NCBI GenBank assembly: GCA_007449985.2 | Contig: VIIQ02000073.1 | Location: 310,001 to 374,000, forward strand | Reading direction: 5' to 3' | Length of the DNA: 64,000 nt | From: Desmodesmus armatus | Taxonomy: Eukaryota; Chlorophyta; Chlorophyceae; Sphaeropleales; Scenedesmaceae | Part shown: positions 1-13,000 of the stretch, piece after piece | Position numbering within the stretch: position 1 is the first letter of the stretch | Layout of the letters: each line of letters starts with the position of its first letter | Made by a program: the position numbers and the translations under genes | Notes under the pieces: model-generated | Told to the model about the DNA's origin: nothing | Databases searched by the model: none | What the model saw: only the letters and a program-made list of their open reading frames with translations

Positions 1-42
1 GTCTGTGCCCTCCCATGCTATGCTGTGTCTGTGTCCCTGCAG

Positions 43-3000
43 TGGCAGTGACAGCACGGCCAAGTATGTTGAGCGTGGCGGCTACTGGCACCACCTGGCA
101 GTTACCTGGTCAGTGGATGATGACGGGCTCACCAAGATCTACTGGGATGGTCTGCTCATGGCTGAGGCTGTCAGTAAGAAGACCAAGCCCCTGGAGCCCG
201 GGGGTGCATTTATGCTGGGGGCAGAGCAGGTGGGGGCGACTGATTTTTTTGGCGGTCAGCTGTTCTTTTTTTCGGTGTGGGGTGCTGATTGACACAGGCC
301 TTGCAACCTAGCAATTGACGTTGAGAGGGATGCGAGGCGGGGCGTAAAAGGTAGCAGCAGCAGCAGGATTGTCAGCAAGAAGACCAAGCCCCTGGAGCTT
401 GGGGGTGCATTCATGCTGGGGGCAGAGCAGGTGGGGGCTGCTGTTTGACACAGACCTTGCAACCAGCTAATGACGCTGTGTGTGTGGGGCGCAAGTTGGG
501 TGAAGGGCAGCAGCAGCAGCAGCAGTAGCAGCTCATGTGTCAACACACGACAGCCTCTGCACGACCTGCATGCATACCTTCTGTCAACACACACACTCAC
601 CTCACTGCCTGGTTTCAAATATTCTCCCTGTTGCAGGACTGCTTTGGCGGGTGCACCGACCCCTCCCAGGGCTTTTACGGCAGCATGGATGAGGTGCGCA
701 TCTGGAAGACTGTGCGCAGCCAGGACCAGATCATAAAGCACATGCGCTGGAGCACAGGGCTGGAGAACGACAAAAACCTGGTGGCATACTGGAAGTTCAA
801 CGACCCAGACACCGACAACGGCCAGTTCAGGTGCGACCCGGGGGGGGGGGGGGGGGGGGCTGTGCAGGCAGAGGGGGTGGGGCAGTTCAGGTGCTGTGCC
901 TCAGCATGAAGTTGTGTGGTGCAGGGAGTGGGGGTGAAATTTGGTCATCACATGGATCACACCAAGGGCCTTGCTGACAATTCAGCTTCCTACATACAAT
1001 ACCTGCATGCATACCCCTGCATAAGTCCAACAACCAAGCCTCAGCAGGGCCGTAGAATGCAGTCGCGTGGACCTCGTGACACGCTATGCTGATCGCACAG
1101 GCGTATCCAGAGTATATGGGCTGTGCTACCCACAGGCGGCACCTTGTTGTCAAGGACAGCAGCGGCAACGGCAATGACCTCTCACTCATCAACGCCCCCC
1201 CCCCGGCGCTGTGCTGTGCTGTGCTATGCTGCCCCCACAGGCGCCACCTTGTCGCGAAAGACAGCAGCGGCAAGGGCAACGGCCTCTCACTCATCAATGC
1301 CCCCCCCCCCGCTGCGCTGTGCTGTGCTATGCTGCCCCTGCAGGCGCCACCTTGTTGCCAAGGACAGCAGCGGCAAGGGCAACGACCTCTCACTCATCAA
1401 CGCCCCCACACGGGCGGACACAGACATCCGCAGCGGCGGCAACAGCCTGCGCACAGGACACTTGAGCTTCAGGAACAATGTCGCCGTGAACAAGGCGGTG
1501 CGGGCCATGCCTGAGAAGGACTTCACGGTGGAGTTCTGGGCCAGGGGGGCCAAGCTGGAAGATGACAAACCAGAGCTGCAGGTGTGTTTGTGCAAGGAGC
1601 TGGTACATTTTATTTTGAATTGTCCCTTTTGTATTGGTGTTTGAACGCTTTTCAAGAGCGCTTTCTGGTGGTGTCAACAGAGGGGTAGATGTTGGAGCCA
1701 ACAGCGTGTGAAGCAACCACCAAGGGTTATCTGCTGCTGGCACCACGGCTGAACCTCTGTTTACTGCTTGCTGCTTGCTGCTTTGTGCTGTGCAGCAAAA
1801 GTTCTCCCAGCTGTTCAGCTATGCCGCCCAGCACGCCTCTGATGTTGATGGAGGGCCAGACTTCATGGACGATGCCATCCGCATTGAGAGGTACGTTGGT
1901 CACCATCCTGACATTGCAGTCGTGCATGACGTACTTGATCACATGCGGTGAACAGGACATGTATCGTGCTGTCAATGCTTACTTGCACCCGCACAACAGC
2001 AGCAGCAGCAGGCCATCATCGTTATGAGTGCCATGTGCGCTGTGTTGTGTATGTGCAACGGCGTTGATATGGCTGGTCAGCTGTTAATTCAGCTGGTGTC
2101 GCAAAGGTGACAGTGCAGCCGCTGGAGTGACACGTGCTGTGCTGTGCTGTGTTCAGGTACCTTGAGGACTTCCACCCCCGCCTTGGTGACTGGCGCAGCA
2201 CATCCACCCGTGGTGCCATCAGCGTGCACATCAACAGCAACGAGCACACAGACAGCCGCATGGCGCAGAACTGGATCGACTTCGATGCAGGATGGTGAGT
2301 GGAAAACTCTCCCCTCTGCAGGGCTCGCTGTTGCAGCTTGAGTCGGGTCTCGTATCACATCCCTTCGCAACGCATGTAGGATACATACATGGCACATCGG
2401 CCTGCACCTGCTGTGAGGATCAAGTCAAACCCATGACTCAGCCGTGCGTGCAGCACACACTCTCTCTCTCTCTCATCACCACAAGCACTGCTGAGGCCAC
2501 CGTATATCTCCTCCTTACCAGCAACATGCCCCACACTTCGTGATCCCATCATCATGTGCTTGGTGCTGCTGCTGCTCTGCTGCAGGCTGGATGGTGAGTG
2601 GCACCACATCGCTGTGACGTGGAACTACGAGGACGGTAAGGTGATGCTGTTCCTTGATGGGCAGCAGAAGACGGCCTTCTGGAAGAACTCTGGAGGCATC
2701 TTGGACGACAAGCCAGCCAGGGAGGGGGGAGTGGACCCCAGCCTCACACCACGCTCTGCACGCGCCAGCACAGGAAGCCTGGTGCTGGGACAGGTGTGGT
2801 GGCTGGATGGGGGGTTGGGAGGGTGTGGACGCAGGCGCTGTGGATAGCTGTACTGCTGTGGTGGTCAGAGATGTTCAGTGGGCTGGGTGGCGACGAGGCC
2901 CAGGGGACAGTTGATGGCTGTGCTGCTGCTCAGTTTGGATCGCTTGCCTTGGTGCACTGACCTTGTGGTTTTCACCCATGTTTGCGCACTTTGGGCTGTG

Positions 3001-6000
3001 GCGTATGAACAAAACATTATGGAGACGACATCACAGGCACACAGTCAAAGCAGCTGACACTGTGCGGATCGTTTGTCCTGCTGCTGTGCCCACACAGGAC
3101 CAAGACTGCCCCGGTGGTTGCTTCAGCCCCGCCAACGCCTTTGATGGCGACATGGCAGTGCTGCGCATCTGGAACCGTGTGCTGAGCGGAGAGGAAATCA
3201 AGCGCAACATGATGCGCGAGCGCCCTGAGAGCGAGAGCGGCCTAGTCGGCCTGTACATCTTTGACAGCGAGGGAGTGAAGAACGCACAGAACGGCGAGCC
3301 AGTTGCGCTGGACCGCAGCAGTGAGTGTTCTGGCCCCCAAAAGCTGCTGGATGCTGTCCGTACCAGGACCATGCTTTTGTGTTGGCTGCAACATCAGCAG
3401 GTTCATTGTGCAAAAGCAACAAATGTCATGGGTTGGCTGCAACACAGACGCTTGTTAGCAGAACACACGCACCCGCTCCAGGACGAGTTGGCATGTGCGT
3501 GTGTTCCTACCTATCCACAGCAGCTGTTGTGCTGCCGTCATGCATCAAGTCACTGCCACTGCGGCTGTGGGCTGCATCTGCGTGGCTCGCACTGTCGCTA
3601 GTCGTGGATGGCTTGCCGTGTGTTAAGCAGAGAGAATAGTGTGCTGACAAGTCTCATTTGTGTTCCGTTGTCCTGCTGTCCTCACTCTGGCTGTCCCGCA
3701 GGCAGCAAGAACAACCTTGAGCTGCGCAGCAACAGCCCCCAGTGGGTGTACTCCTACGCACCGCTGGTCAAGCCTGATGGCACACCCGTTGACTGGCCCC
3801 AGGCGGGAGCTGCAGGATACGCCATGGCACTCAACGACAAGCAGGTGGGGGGGGGGGGGGCATAGCCATTTTGGATTTCACGCATGTCATGTGTACCTTA
3901 TGAGGATGCCGGTGCGCAGTTGGGTCCAGGTCAGGAGTAAATGTCAGGAGTTGTCAAGGGCTGCTGCTGGCTGACTGGCAGTCAGCTAGCTGGATTGCTG
4001 AGCAATTGGATCGCCGGGGGTGGATCTGCCCAGCTAGGACACTGTGTCCTGCATGCGGCATACCGAGCTAAGCGTTCGTTCAGCACCTCCCAGCCCTTGT
4101 TTGCACTAGTACATAAGGATGCATGATGATGCAGCCACAGCATCAACATGTCTCCTCTTGCTCACACTCAAACAGCAACACCAACATGCCTCTATGTCCT
4201 CCGTCCCTGCTGCTTTCCAGGTGCTTATCCTGCCCAACTTCAATGACTTTCCCAGTGATGCCATCACTGTGGAGTTCTGGATGAATTCCATTGACACCTG
4301 CAGGCCGGGTGTGCCCTTCAGCTATGCACACGGGGAGTATGAGAAGCAGGACAACTCATTCCTCATCTTCAACTACAACAGCTTCGGGGTGAGTGACAGG
4401 CGGGATCAGACATCAGTACTATGCCTGTAGGACAGTGGTGGTTTGCTGATTATTGGGGGTACTGCCCCCCTAATAGGGACAACTCATTCCTCATCTTCAA
4501 CTACAACAGCTTTGGGGTGAGTGGCAGGCAGGACACTAGCACGCTGCCTGTAGAGCAGTGATGGTGTGCTGATGGGGTTGAGGCCTGCAGGGTGGTGGTT
4601 TGGTGCTGTTGCTTGGAACCATAGCCTGGCTACAGGTGGCTGAGTTGTAGTAGCAGGGTGAGTGGCAGGCGGGACAGGTGTCAGGTGATGGAGGAAGAGG
4701 GCACTCTGGCAGACCACATGTCAGGCGTTTCCACTGGAAACAGAGTCTGCCCCTGCTCCTCTGCCTGCCCATGAACCTCTCCCTCACGCACTCTTGTTCC
4801 CCTCCCTTCCCCCTCCCCCCCAACACACACCACCCCTCCAGGTGTCAGTTATGGGGGATGAGGGCACCCTGGCGGACCACCTGTCAGGCGTTTCCGCTTC
4901 ACCCCCCTCTCACCCTGCTGCGTGCCCACTCTCCTCTCTCACACACCCTGTTCCCCTCCCCCCCCAAACACACACATACACCCAATGCCCCCAGGTGTCA
5001 GTGATGGAAGATGAGGGCACCCTGGCGGACCACCTGTCAGGTGTGAGCGCAACAGACGGCCAGTGGCACCACGTTGCTGTCACCTGGGAGAGCCGCACAG
5101 GCAACGCCATCCTCTACCTGGACAGCAGGGAGGTGTGGAGGGTGGTGCGCGGCAAGGGCAAGCGCATCCCCAGCGGAGGGACCCTGGTTGTTGGACGAGA
5201 GCAGGTGCGGACGGTCAAACATAGTGCATGATTGCTGGCTGGGGATGGTGCTTTGAGATATTGGGTGTGTTGTGGAAGTGAGCTCCTTATTGGAGGTGTG
5301 GCTGTGCCGTTGGGGTGGTGTTGTGCTTCGGCGTCTTCAAAGGAGGTGGGAGATTTGACAGGATGTGTTGTGACGGCAGCACACAAGCGTGCTGCCTGCT
5401 GTTGGTGAATGCTGAACCTATGTTGTTGCTTGCCCTGCGCCTTCTTGCTGGGTGTCTCTGCCCCTGCTGCCTTCAAACTGCCTCCACAGGACTGCAAGGG
5501 CGGCTGCTTCGACTCAGCTGAGGGTGCTGCTGGGCGTGTGTCTGTGGTGGGAGACCAGGAGTACGGCCCCCAGGTGTGTTTGAACATCAAGATTACTAAT
5601 GTAGGAATGTATCATATGCCAGGCGCATGCAAGCAGTCTTAGCAATCAAACATCGGCCTGTGTGTGTGGGCGGCTGGGTGGGCGGACAAGGTCAGCTTCA
5701 AATCCGCATAGTGACAGTGACTGCAGCCTGCACAGTATGCTTGCTGCAGCGTGTGCCCTGTCTTGCTGTGTTGATGTGTTGTGTGGGACAAGCCCCTGCT
5801 GCCATGGCATATACTCACCCACATGGTCGTGAGGTGCTTGAAACTTGCATGGGCTCCAATTATCTCTGCCGTCAACAATGTCAGTAATGACACCTCAGCA
5901 CCCTCACAACCATTCCAAAACTGATCTTGCCATGATGGTGTGGTGCATGCACATGTGTGCAGGACTTCTTTGGTCTTATTGAGGAGATGCGTGTGTGGCG

Positions 6001-7161
6001 TGTGGTGCGCACGCCAGAGGAGATCAGGCAGGGCATGATTGCTGATGATGGGCGGGGTGCTGGCGCTGACTTCAACCACCCAGGCATCGACAAGGACCAT
6101 AAGGGTGAGCAGGGGAGGGGGTACTGGGGTGTTCCTGTTGGTTGGTTATGGCTGTGTCAGGAGGTTGCATGTGCAGTCGCATACAGCACACACTGCTGGT
6201 TACTAGCCACCCAGGCATTGACAAGGACCACAAGGGTGAGCAGGGCAGGGGGGGACTGGGGCTGCGGGTTCTTTGTGTTGGTGGGTCATGGCTTGTCATG
6301 TTCAATGAAACTACATACGCAAGTGGCTTACGATTTGGTCATGTGAGTTCTGCATAATTGAAGTTGAGTGGGTGGAGTGGAACTGGTCAGACCAGTCAAC
6401 TGAGGTTGGCTGGCCAGTTGGAGAGTTGACATTGATGTGCTGCTGCTGTGTTCCCTCATGCTCGCCTGTCTGCAGACCTTGTTGCTTACTGGGACTTCAA
6501 CGCGGGTGTGGGCTACTCCATCAAGGACGTCACCAACCACGGCCACGACCTCATAGCCACACAGCGCCCCAAGTGGGAGGTGGTGCGCTGGCTGTCTACC
6601 TGCGGCAACGGTGTGGTAGAAGGCAAGGAGGAGTGCGACGACGGAGACTTGCAGGACGGCGACGGCTGCAGCAGCGCCTGCAAGATCGAGGCTGGCTGGA
6701 GCTGCTCCGGCCACCCTAGCAAGTGTGTGAAGGGCGGCGGTGGTGGTGGCGGGGGTTCGACCCCCACACCGACGCCGACACCGGCACCTGCGCCGCCGTC
6801 TGGCAGTGGGGGTCATGGGGGCGATGTGGCGCCGCCTGCCGGTAGCGGCGGCAGCGGCGGGAACAAGGGGTCTAGCCGCAAGCATGGGTCGATTGCAGCT
6901 GCGGTGCTGGTGCCGGTGTTCTTCCTGGTGGTTGCCGGGGGATTGTTTGCGTACAGGGGGGCTGTGTATGAGCAGTTCCCACAGGTGGAGGCGGCGGTCA
7001 CTAATTTGCAGGCGGCGATGGGGGGTGTGTTTAAGAAGGCGGATGGGCGCTATGCTGCTCTTGCGCTGGATCCTGAGGAGTTGGATATCAGTCCGGAGTT
7101 TCTGAGCCCTACCCCTGCACGGCCGCCTGGTAGCTCTGGTCCCTACTCACCCCTGCCCTAA
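43..7161 (+). CDS. LamG-repeat / DUF4215 single-pass membrane protein, 3' part
   Basis: The 5' end lies outside the window. Thirteen exons can be joined in phase: 43-229, 637-830, 1344-1581, 1796-1890, 2157-2294, 2586-2793, 3098-3320, 3702-3844, 4221-4388, 4995-5204, 5490-5573, 5963-6104 and 6476-7161, giving 904 residues. Three LamG/concanavalin-like modules are visible, each with a W-H-H-[LIV]-A-V-T-W strand (GYWHHLAVTW, GEWHHIAVTW, GQWHHVAVTW), then a D-C-x-G-G-C or DFFG strand and an [MV]-R-[IV]-W strand (EVRIWKTV, VLRIWNRV, EMRVWRVV), then a LVAYW/LVGLY strand. After module 3 comes a Cys-rich segment beginning CGNGVVEGKEECDDGD, typical of DUF4215 repeats, then a Gly/Pro-rich linker, one hydrophobic helix (about 6892-6954) and a tail of about 65 residues. 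The order implies a type I surface protein with glycan- or protein-binding ectodomain; the ligand is unknown. Introns carry duplicated exon edges. Confidence 0.85.
170..540 (+). repeat. Tandem duplication of exon 3' end plus donor (LamG gene)
   Basis: About 70 bases covering the end of the first LamG exon and its GTGGGGGC donor (170-240) recur at 371-441, 201 bases downstream, with only a few substitutions. The similarity continues into the following intron (GACACAGNCCTTGCAACC and the CAG-rich run). The second copy lies in the intron and has its own potential donor. Confidence 0.9.
841..860. repeat. Poly-G tract in LamG intron
   Basis: A G run of about 19 bases starts ten bases after the 830/831 donor. 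It is the first of many homopolymer G or C runs lying near splice sites in this window. Exact length is uncertain in any assembly. Confidence 0.8.
1136..1420 (+). repeat. Triplicated exon start with three acceptors (LamG gene)
   Basis: Three near-copies of the same exon 5' end begin after CACAG or TGCAG at 1136, 1241 and 1344, spaced 105 and 103 bases. Each reads RHLV-K-DSSG-GN-LSLINAP. The first two dissolve into a C run and a (GCTGT)n-like tract, then the next acceptor. Only the third continues into the rest of the exon, so 1136 and 1241 look like decoy acceptors. Confidence 0.9.
4221..5058 (+). repeat. Duplicated exon edges on both sides of one LamG intron
   Basis: The end of exon 4221-4388 with its donor is copied at about 4479-4520 (ACAACTCATTCCTCATCTTC... 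then GGGGTGAGTG). The start of exon 4995-5204 is copied twice upstream, after acceptor-like AGs at about 4678 and 4842, each reading a version of VSVM-DEGTLADHLSGVS. One intron therefore holds two donor copies and three acceptor copies. Confidence 0.88.
6076..6250 (+). repeat. Duplicated exon end plus donor (LamG gene)
   Basis: The last bases of exon 5963-6104 and the donor (CCACCCAGGCATCGACAAGG... AAGGGTGAGCAGGG) recur 131 bases downstream at 6207 with few changes. The copy contains both a CAG acceptor-like site and a GTGAGC donor, so it could act as a tiny cassette exon. Confidence 0.88.
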
Positions 7162-10084
7162 GCTGGGTGTGGTTTGGGGTGTTGTTGTGGGGTACAGTAG
7201 GCGTAGCAGGGGCCGGGGGGGTGAGGGTGTTGTGTTGTGGGGAGGGAAAGGGTGTGGGAGGGGGGGTGGGAGGGGCATGGAGGAGTGGGGTGTTGCATGT
7301 TGCTGCTGTGAGATGTGCAGCTGGGTGATGATGCAGCTGCTATGCTGGTTCAGGCATAGCCCCACATCACCCCTTCAACAGGGGGTGCAGTGCAGTGAGT
7401 CCGAGCTACACCTTCTCAACTCAGCTGCTGTGTGCCCATGCATTGATTGATTGATTCAAGGGCTTCAGGGTGTACCGCCGTGTGCACAGCTGATGTGTTG
7501 CCGGGGTTGCCAAAGGGTCACAGGGTGGTTGCTGCAAGTTGACAAATTGATATCAGCAGCGAGTGCACTGACCCTGATCAGCACCCACGTTGGAAAAGGG
7601 GTGCCACACCTCACTTGGTGCACACCCCAATGGCCTTGCTGTTCAAGCCGTTTTTATGTCTTGAGTGACGTGCGCTTGATGTGCAGTGTGTGGGCTGTGT
7701 AGACACAGGGAGTGCATCCAGCCAATGCATCGACCAGTGTCCTTACCTCAGCCATGCGGTGATGCAGCTGCACAAGCTGTAGGAGCTGCAGGATGGCTGG
7801 AAGACGGCTGGCAACCACAGTTACAGCCTGGCGTGTTTGGGGTTGTGAGCATGCCTTGTATGGCTGGGTTGTGCTTTGCAGGCCTGGCTTCTATGCAAGC
7901 TCTGCCGTCAGGCTAAGCTGCTGCTGCAGGGCATGTGTTGTGCTATGCTGTCTCGTTTGTGTGAGCCTCATGTTGGTACACAGGAAGAGCAGCGGGGCAA
8001 TGCCAGTGCCTGGCCTGTGGTTGTTGGTAGCCTGCGACTGCAGCATTGGTTGTCACACTGCTGCGTGGATGGGCTGTTGCTGATGCTGCAGCACAGCAGC
8101 CTGTACAGGGGCAAGGGGCTGCTCAGTCCGCACAGTGCGGCAAAGGCTGCATGCATGTCTGTGTGGCTTTGCTCAAGGGAGGGGGTGTTGCATTGGCATT
8201 GCGTTGTAGTTAGTGATAGTTGCGCATCCCTTTGGGCAATCTGCCAGCAGTGGTATAGAGTGAGATGTGATGCGCATCACTCTTTACCATGAGATGTGAT
8301 GGGCACCTACTGCCTTGTCACGGTGTATCTGCTTGCTCTTTTGAATGTATATCTGACGCTCAAGATCAGGTTGGTGTTGTGACGTCCTACAGATGTACGC
8401 CTGTGCCAGTGGCTGTACATGCTTTCTGTGTGTGCTGGTGGAGTCGTGTATTGCTTGTACAGCTGTCTGATTCCCGGCAACAGCATGCGCACAGGTTGAA
8501 AACTTGTTGGCGCATCTGGGGCCAGTGCAAAGTGGCCGGTGAGTTGGGGACTGCATGTTGCTGGCACTGTTGAATTTCACATGTGCCGTTGACTAATGCA
8601 ATCCTCCAGTTGGTTGCTCTTGACGCAGTTGGCATACAGCATACCTGTACATGATGTACCATCTGGTGGTTGTACCCATTGCCACATTGCATGCAGGCCT
8701 GGATCAGGAGAAGGGCGTACCGGTTGCGCAAGCGACTGTGGCGAAATTGAGCCCAGCACGCATTGGTTGTTTTTGTTGCTGCTGCTGGTGCTGCAGCTGG
8801 AGTGGATGTATGCTATCTTGCATGGTGCATATGTGTAAAGTTCTGTACATGTGTGGTACTGATGCTCGCACCCATTCAGCATTCGAGTCATTTGCTGATC
8901 TCTCTCCAGAGATGCACTTATTTTCACTGTCGTACGGGTACAGGAAGGCGTCAAGTGCAGCCAACCTAACGGCAGCAGAGCTAGCGCTAAACCCTGCCGA
9001 CGGACTAAGTGACAGAGGACGGAGGTTGACTTGGTGCCCAACCTGCTGACATGTCTTTCCCTGCTTGCCTGCATGTCTGCTTCTCTTGGAACCTCTGCGC
9101 CTCAAACCAGCGCACGGCTAAGCTGACAGACTTTGTGTAGGGCTGTCGCGACATCTGCCTCAAGACCAGCGCATGCTCAGCGTATTACACACCTTGATTA
9201 GGGCAAGCTGAGTGAGCAGTAGAGGTGCACATGTGTCGTGTGCACACTGTGCCAAGTTGGCAATGCCATAGAGCCTCTCCTCACAGCATGCAATCACAGC
9301 ATGGCAAAGCTGGCCAGATGACTAGAAGAAGTGCAGCTGGACCTCTATTAGGAGATCCACCCACAGGGACTGATGTGTGCAAAGACGACCAACAACAGCG
9401 CATGAATACAGACCACACGCAACTGACACCTTTGCCCGCAGTGCAGACTTCTCACAACACAGCAGCCTCAGCAGCCCAGAAACTGGCTGGACACGTCGAC
9501 ATACGGTCAACATAAGGTCAAACAGGACAACAAAAAAAACAAACATCCTGCAGTGCTCCCACTCTGTTCAGTAGGTGGCTCCAGCAGAGTGTGCTGAACA
9601 CAGAGAGTGACACCTCACCAGCTACACTGCAAAGGGCAGGGCAGCACTGATACGATCAGCCAAAAAGCACAATACTATGGCACTGCCTCAACACTGCTCA
9701 ACACTCCTGGCCGCTAGCCAGACGGGCCGTGCACACCAGGGAGTGTTGGAAGTCCAGCCAGCACCACATAGCACATGCCGTACACACCCTTCCTCACCAC
9801 ACCTCGAGGCGGCAAAAGCCTGAGCTGGCCAGTAACTGGCTGGCATGAGCTCTTTGAGCTTCACAGCTACAGGGGTAACTAGTACCCACAAAAACACTCC
9901 AAGGTCAAAACGGGCTTTCCAAAAAACATTTGAAGGTAAACCCTACAGCATGAGGGACATGCGCAACAGCACAAGCTAGCAGACAACCCCCCAATGCTGC
10001 AGGCCCCAGCATCAACAACAGCCGACCAAGCAGACTGACCAAGTCCGGCAAGTGCACCAACAACAGCCCCAACACCACTCCCTC
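7162..10084. other. Intergenic: 3' UTRs of two convergent genes
   Basis: No ORF here resembles a protein family. The left part (to about 9.05 kb) is TG-rich on the + strand and the right part is CA-rich. This is what two convergent 3' untranslated regions would give, because other transcribed non-coding stretches in the window are TG-rich in the sense direction. A TGTAA occurs at about 8834 and a TTACA (TGTAA on the minus strand) at about 9185. Either could be a poly(A) signal, though both are far from their stop codons. Confidence 0.5.
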
Positions 10085-13000
10085 TCACTCAAACTGCTGC
10101 TCGGCAGAGGCCCAGGCCACATAGCCTACTGCCCCTAAGAGGTAGAAGCCGGCCACCAGCTGGAACACTAGCGACCATGACTGGGTGCTGTCCAGAATGA
10201 GGCCTGTTGCGTAGACACTGCAGGTGCCCATCAAGCTGCTGAGGGCGTTGGTGATGCCAAACAGCACAGCAGCATAGCGGCTGGAGATGTCCTGTGACAG
10301 CAACAATAAGCGGCACACATGACAAGATTTTATTTCAAGGCCTTTCATTCCAACCCATGCATGCTTGTAGGCTTGTCCGACTGGGCTGTGACAGCAACAG
10401 CAAGCGGCACACACCTTTTCTTTCAAGGCCATTCAACACCCCCAAACATTATTTTCAGCTTGTCTGACAGACACTGCATGCATGCGTCCTCAACAGATTC
10501 TCATGCTTTTTTCTCGACACCACTAGCCTGCAACTGAGTCAGCTGGGGGTTAGTACATCCAAGCTGCCACCCCATCACAGACGACTGAAAGCAGGTGACA
10601 CTGTTGTTGTCTTTGCGCCAGTGGTACAAGATCCCTTATGCTGGTGCAGCTGCACGGTAGCTGAGCAGTGTTATGGTAGCTGAGCCCCTGCTAAATCTAC
10701 AAGAAGTGGTGGTCGGTGTGTTCACCTGGTGGTTGGAGGCAAAGCCAGCTGACTGGAAGCCACCTATGGAGAGTGTTGCAGTGAGCAGGGCCACCGCCTC
10801 ACCCATGCCCAGCTCCCTGGGGTCTGAGTGGGCCTGGGCTAGGTACAGCAGGCACAGCGCTGCACGACAGCAGTGGCAACAGCAAAAGCAACAGCAGAGC
10901 AAGCAGGAGGATGCAAAAAGTAAGAACAGACTGGTATGTTGAGAGAGGGGCACTGGGCCCAGCTCCCTTCATGAGTTCATGCAACTGTTCGAAAAACCCG
11001 CTGCTGATGCATGATGATGCACGGAGATAGCAACAACAGGCACAACCTTGGAAACATTGCAGCAACACAGTGTAAGAGCATCTGCTAGTCATCCGCACAC
11101 AAACACAACAGCAGCGGTAAGGCACTTGTCCACCAGCTGCCCCTCTCACCTGGCCCCACACTGCCCACCACCTGCAGCAGCTTGCGTGTCTGTGTCATGC
11201 TCAGCGTGCCACTGTTGGCCAGACCATCAGCCAACCACCCACTGCTGTTGGAAACCAGCACAGTCACAAACCTGCACAGCACAGCACAGCACAGCACAGC
11301 ACAGCACAGCACAGCACAGCACAGCACACCATAGCACCCACAATACATACAAGGTATTGCACGATCTTAGGAAGCAAACCTACTGGCCATGCGTCATCCA
11401 CCAAAAGAGCTGTGATGCTATCGAACTGCTTGTGAAACAATGTGGGACCACTCAGCGCAAAGCTGAACATTCCCCAACCTGCCTGATCCCAACAACAAGA
11501 TCATCTTTGCCTAAGTAGCATAAAGGGCTCACCAGGGCAACACTGATAGGAAAGCTGACTGCTGCACATCTACACCAAACTCCTGATTGTAGTATGTGGG
11601 CAGCCACGACAGGCACACGTAGTGCCCCACACCTGTTGGCAGCCACAGCAGCGCGGGTATGCGGCACACACAAGCAATTGTTGTAAGTGTCCATGCTACT
11701 GCTGAAGGTACTGCGGCAAGACACAAGGGGATGCTGCTGTGGTGCCCCTTCACGCCCCCCCCCCCTCTCATACCCAGGCGTCCCAGGTGGGGTGAACAGT
11801 GAGTGCTTGGCGTACCAAGCAGTGAGTCTGCCGGCTAGTGTGTCTGCTGCTTTTACAGGCCCTCATGCTGCAAAGGGAGCACTGGTCGCGTGGTGCCGGG
11901 CCGTGCATGCTGCTTACCAAAGGCAGAGTGCGCCATGACTATAGCTAGGAAAGGCTTGTTGGTAAAGAACTCCTTCCAAGGTAAGTCCCGCACACGCGGC
12001 AGCGGTGGTAGCCTGCCAGCTGCCTGCTGGGGCGCCTGCTGCTGTGCCAACTGCTGCTGCACACCGCCTTGCTGCTGCTGCGCCAACCCTGCCTGCTGCT
12101 GCTGCTGCACTAGTGCTGCCTGCTGCTGTTGTGCTGCTGCAAATTCTGCAAGCTGCGCCTTGCTCTGTGCTGCTTTCGGCAGCAGGGGTGGGTAGTCCGC
12201 TACTAGCTTCTGCCATGCCAGGTTCCAGACCAGCCCGAAAGAGCCAAAGATGTAAAAGACGGCTGGCCAACCCAGGTTCTGCATGCAGCAGGAAGGGCAG
12301 CACACAACAAACTCGGGTCACAGATGCTGTGTTTCTCGCATCCGACACAGTTAAGTTGACACAGATGTGGTAAAGTGTCAGCGCCTGCCGCAAATTGCTT
12401 ACAAACAGCCAAGTATGCTTGCGGCACTGCTTCACAACACACATGCACCACCAGGAACCACACCCTGGTGCCCTCACACTACTCCCTCACGCTCACATTA
12501 ATGATGAGTGGTGCTGTAATCAGGGCCACGATAGTCCCCAGCTGCCCTCCAGAGTAGATGAGTGTTAGTGCCCGTGTGCGCGTGTCAGCCGGCACCCAGC
12601 CCTTGACAATGTTCTGCACACAAGGGAACGTAACGCCCTCCCCGGCACCCATCACTGCACGGTTGCCCAGCAGCATCGGCAGCGATGCTCCTGCTGCTGG
12701 GGGTGTTGTGATGGTGAAGATGCTCCAGAGTACAACACCCCAGCCTAGCACCTGCTTGGCTGACATGCTGGAGGCTAGGTAGCCCCCTACCAGGTTGGTG
12801 ATGGTGTAGCCTACGTAGAAGGCACTGTAAGGGGCAGAGGCATGACACGACGAGAGAGAGTTATGTAACTTCACTTGTGTGACTTCAGAGAAGCCCTTGT
12901 ATGACCGTTTATGACATGGACATGGATGTGCAACATGCAGCAGACACGGAGGGGACCTGGTGGATGGTGAGAGTTGCTGTGACACCAAGCAGAGGGAGTG

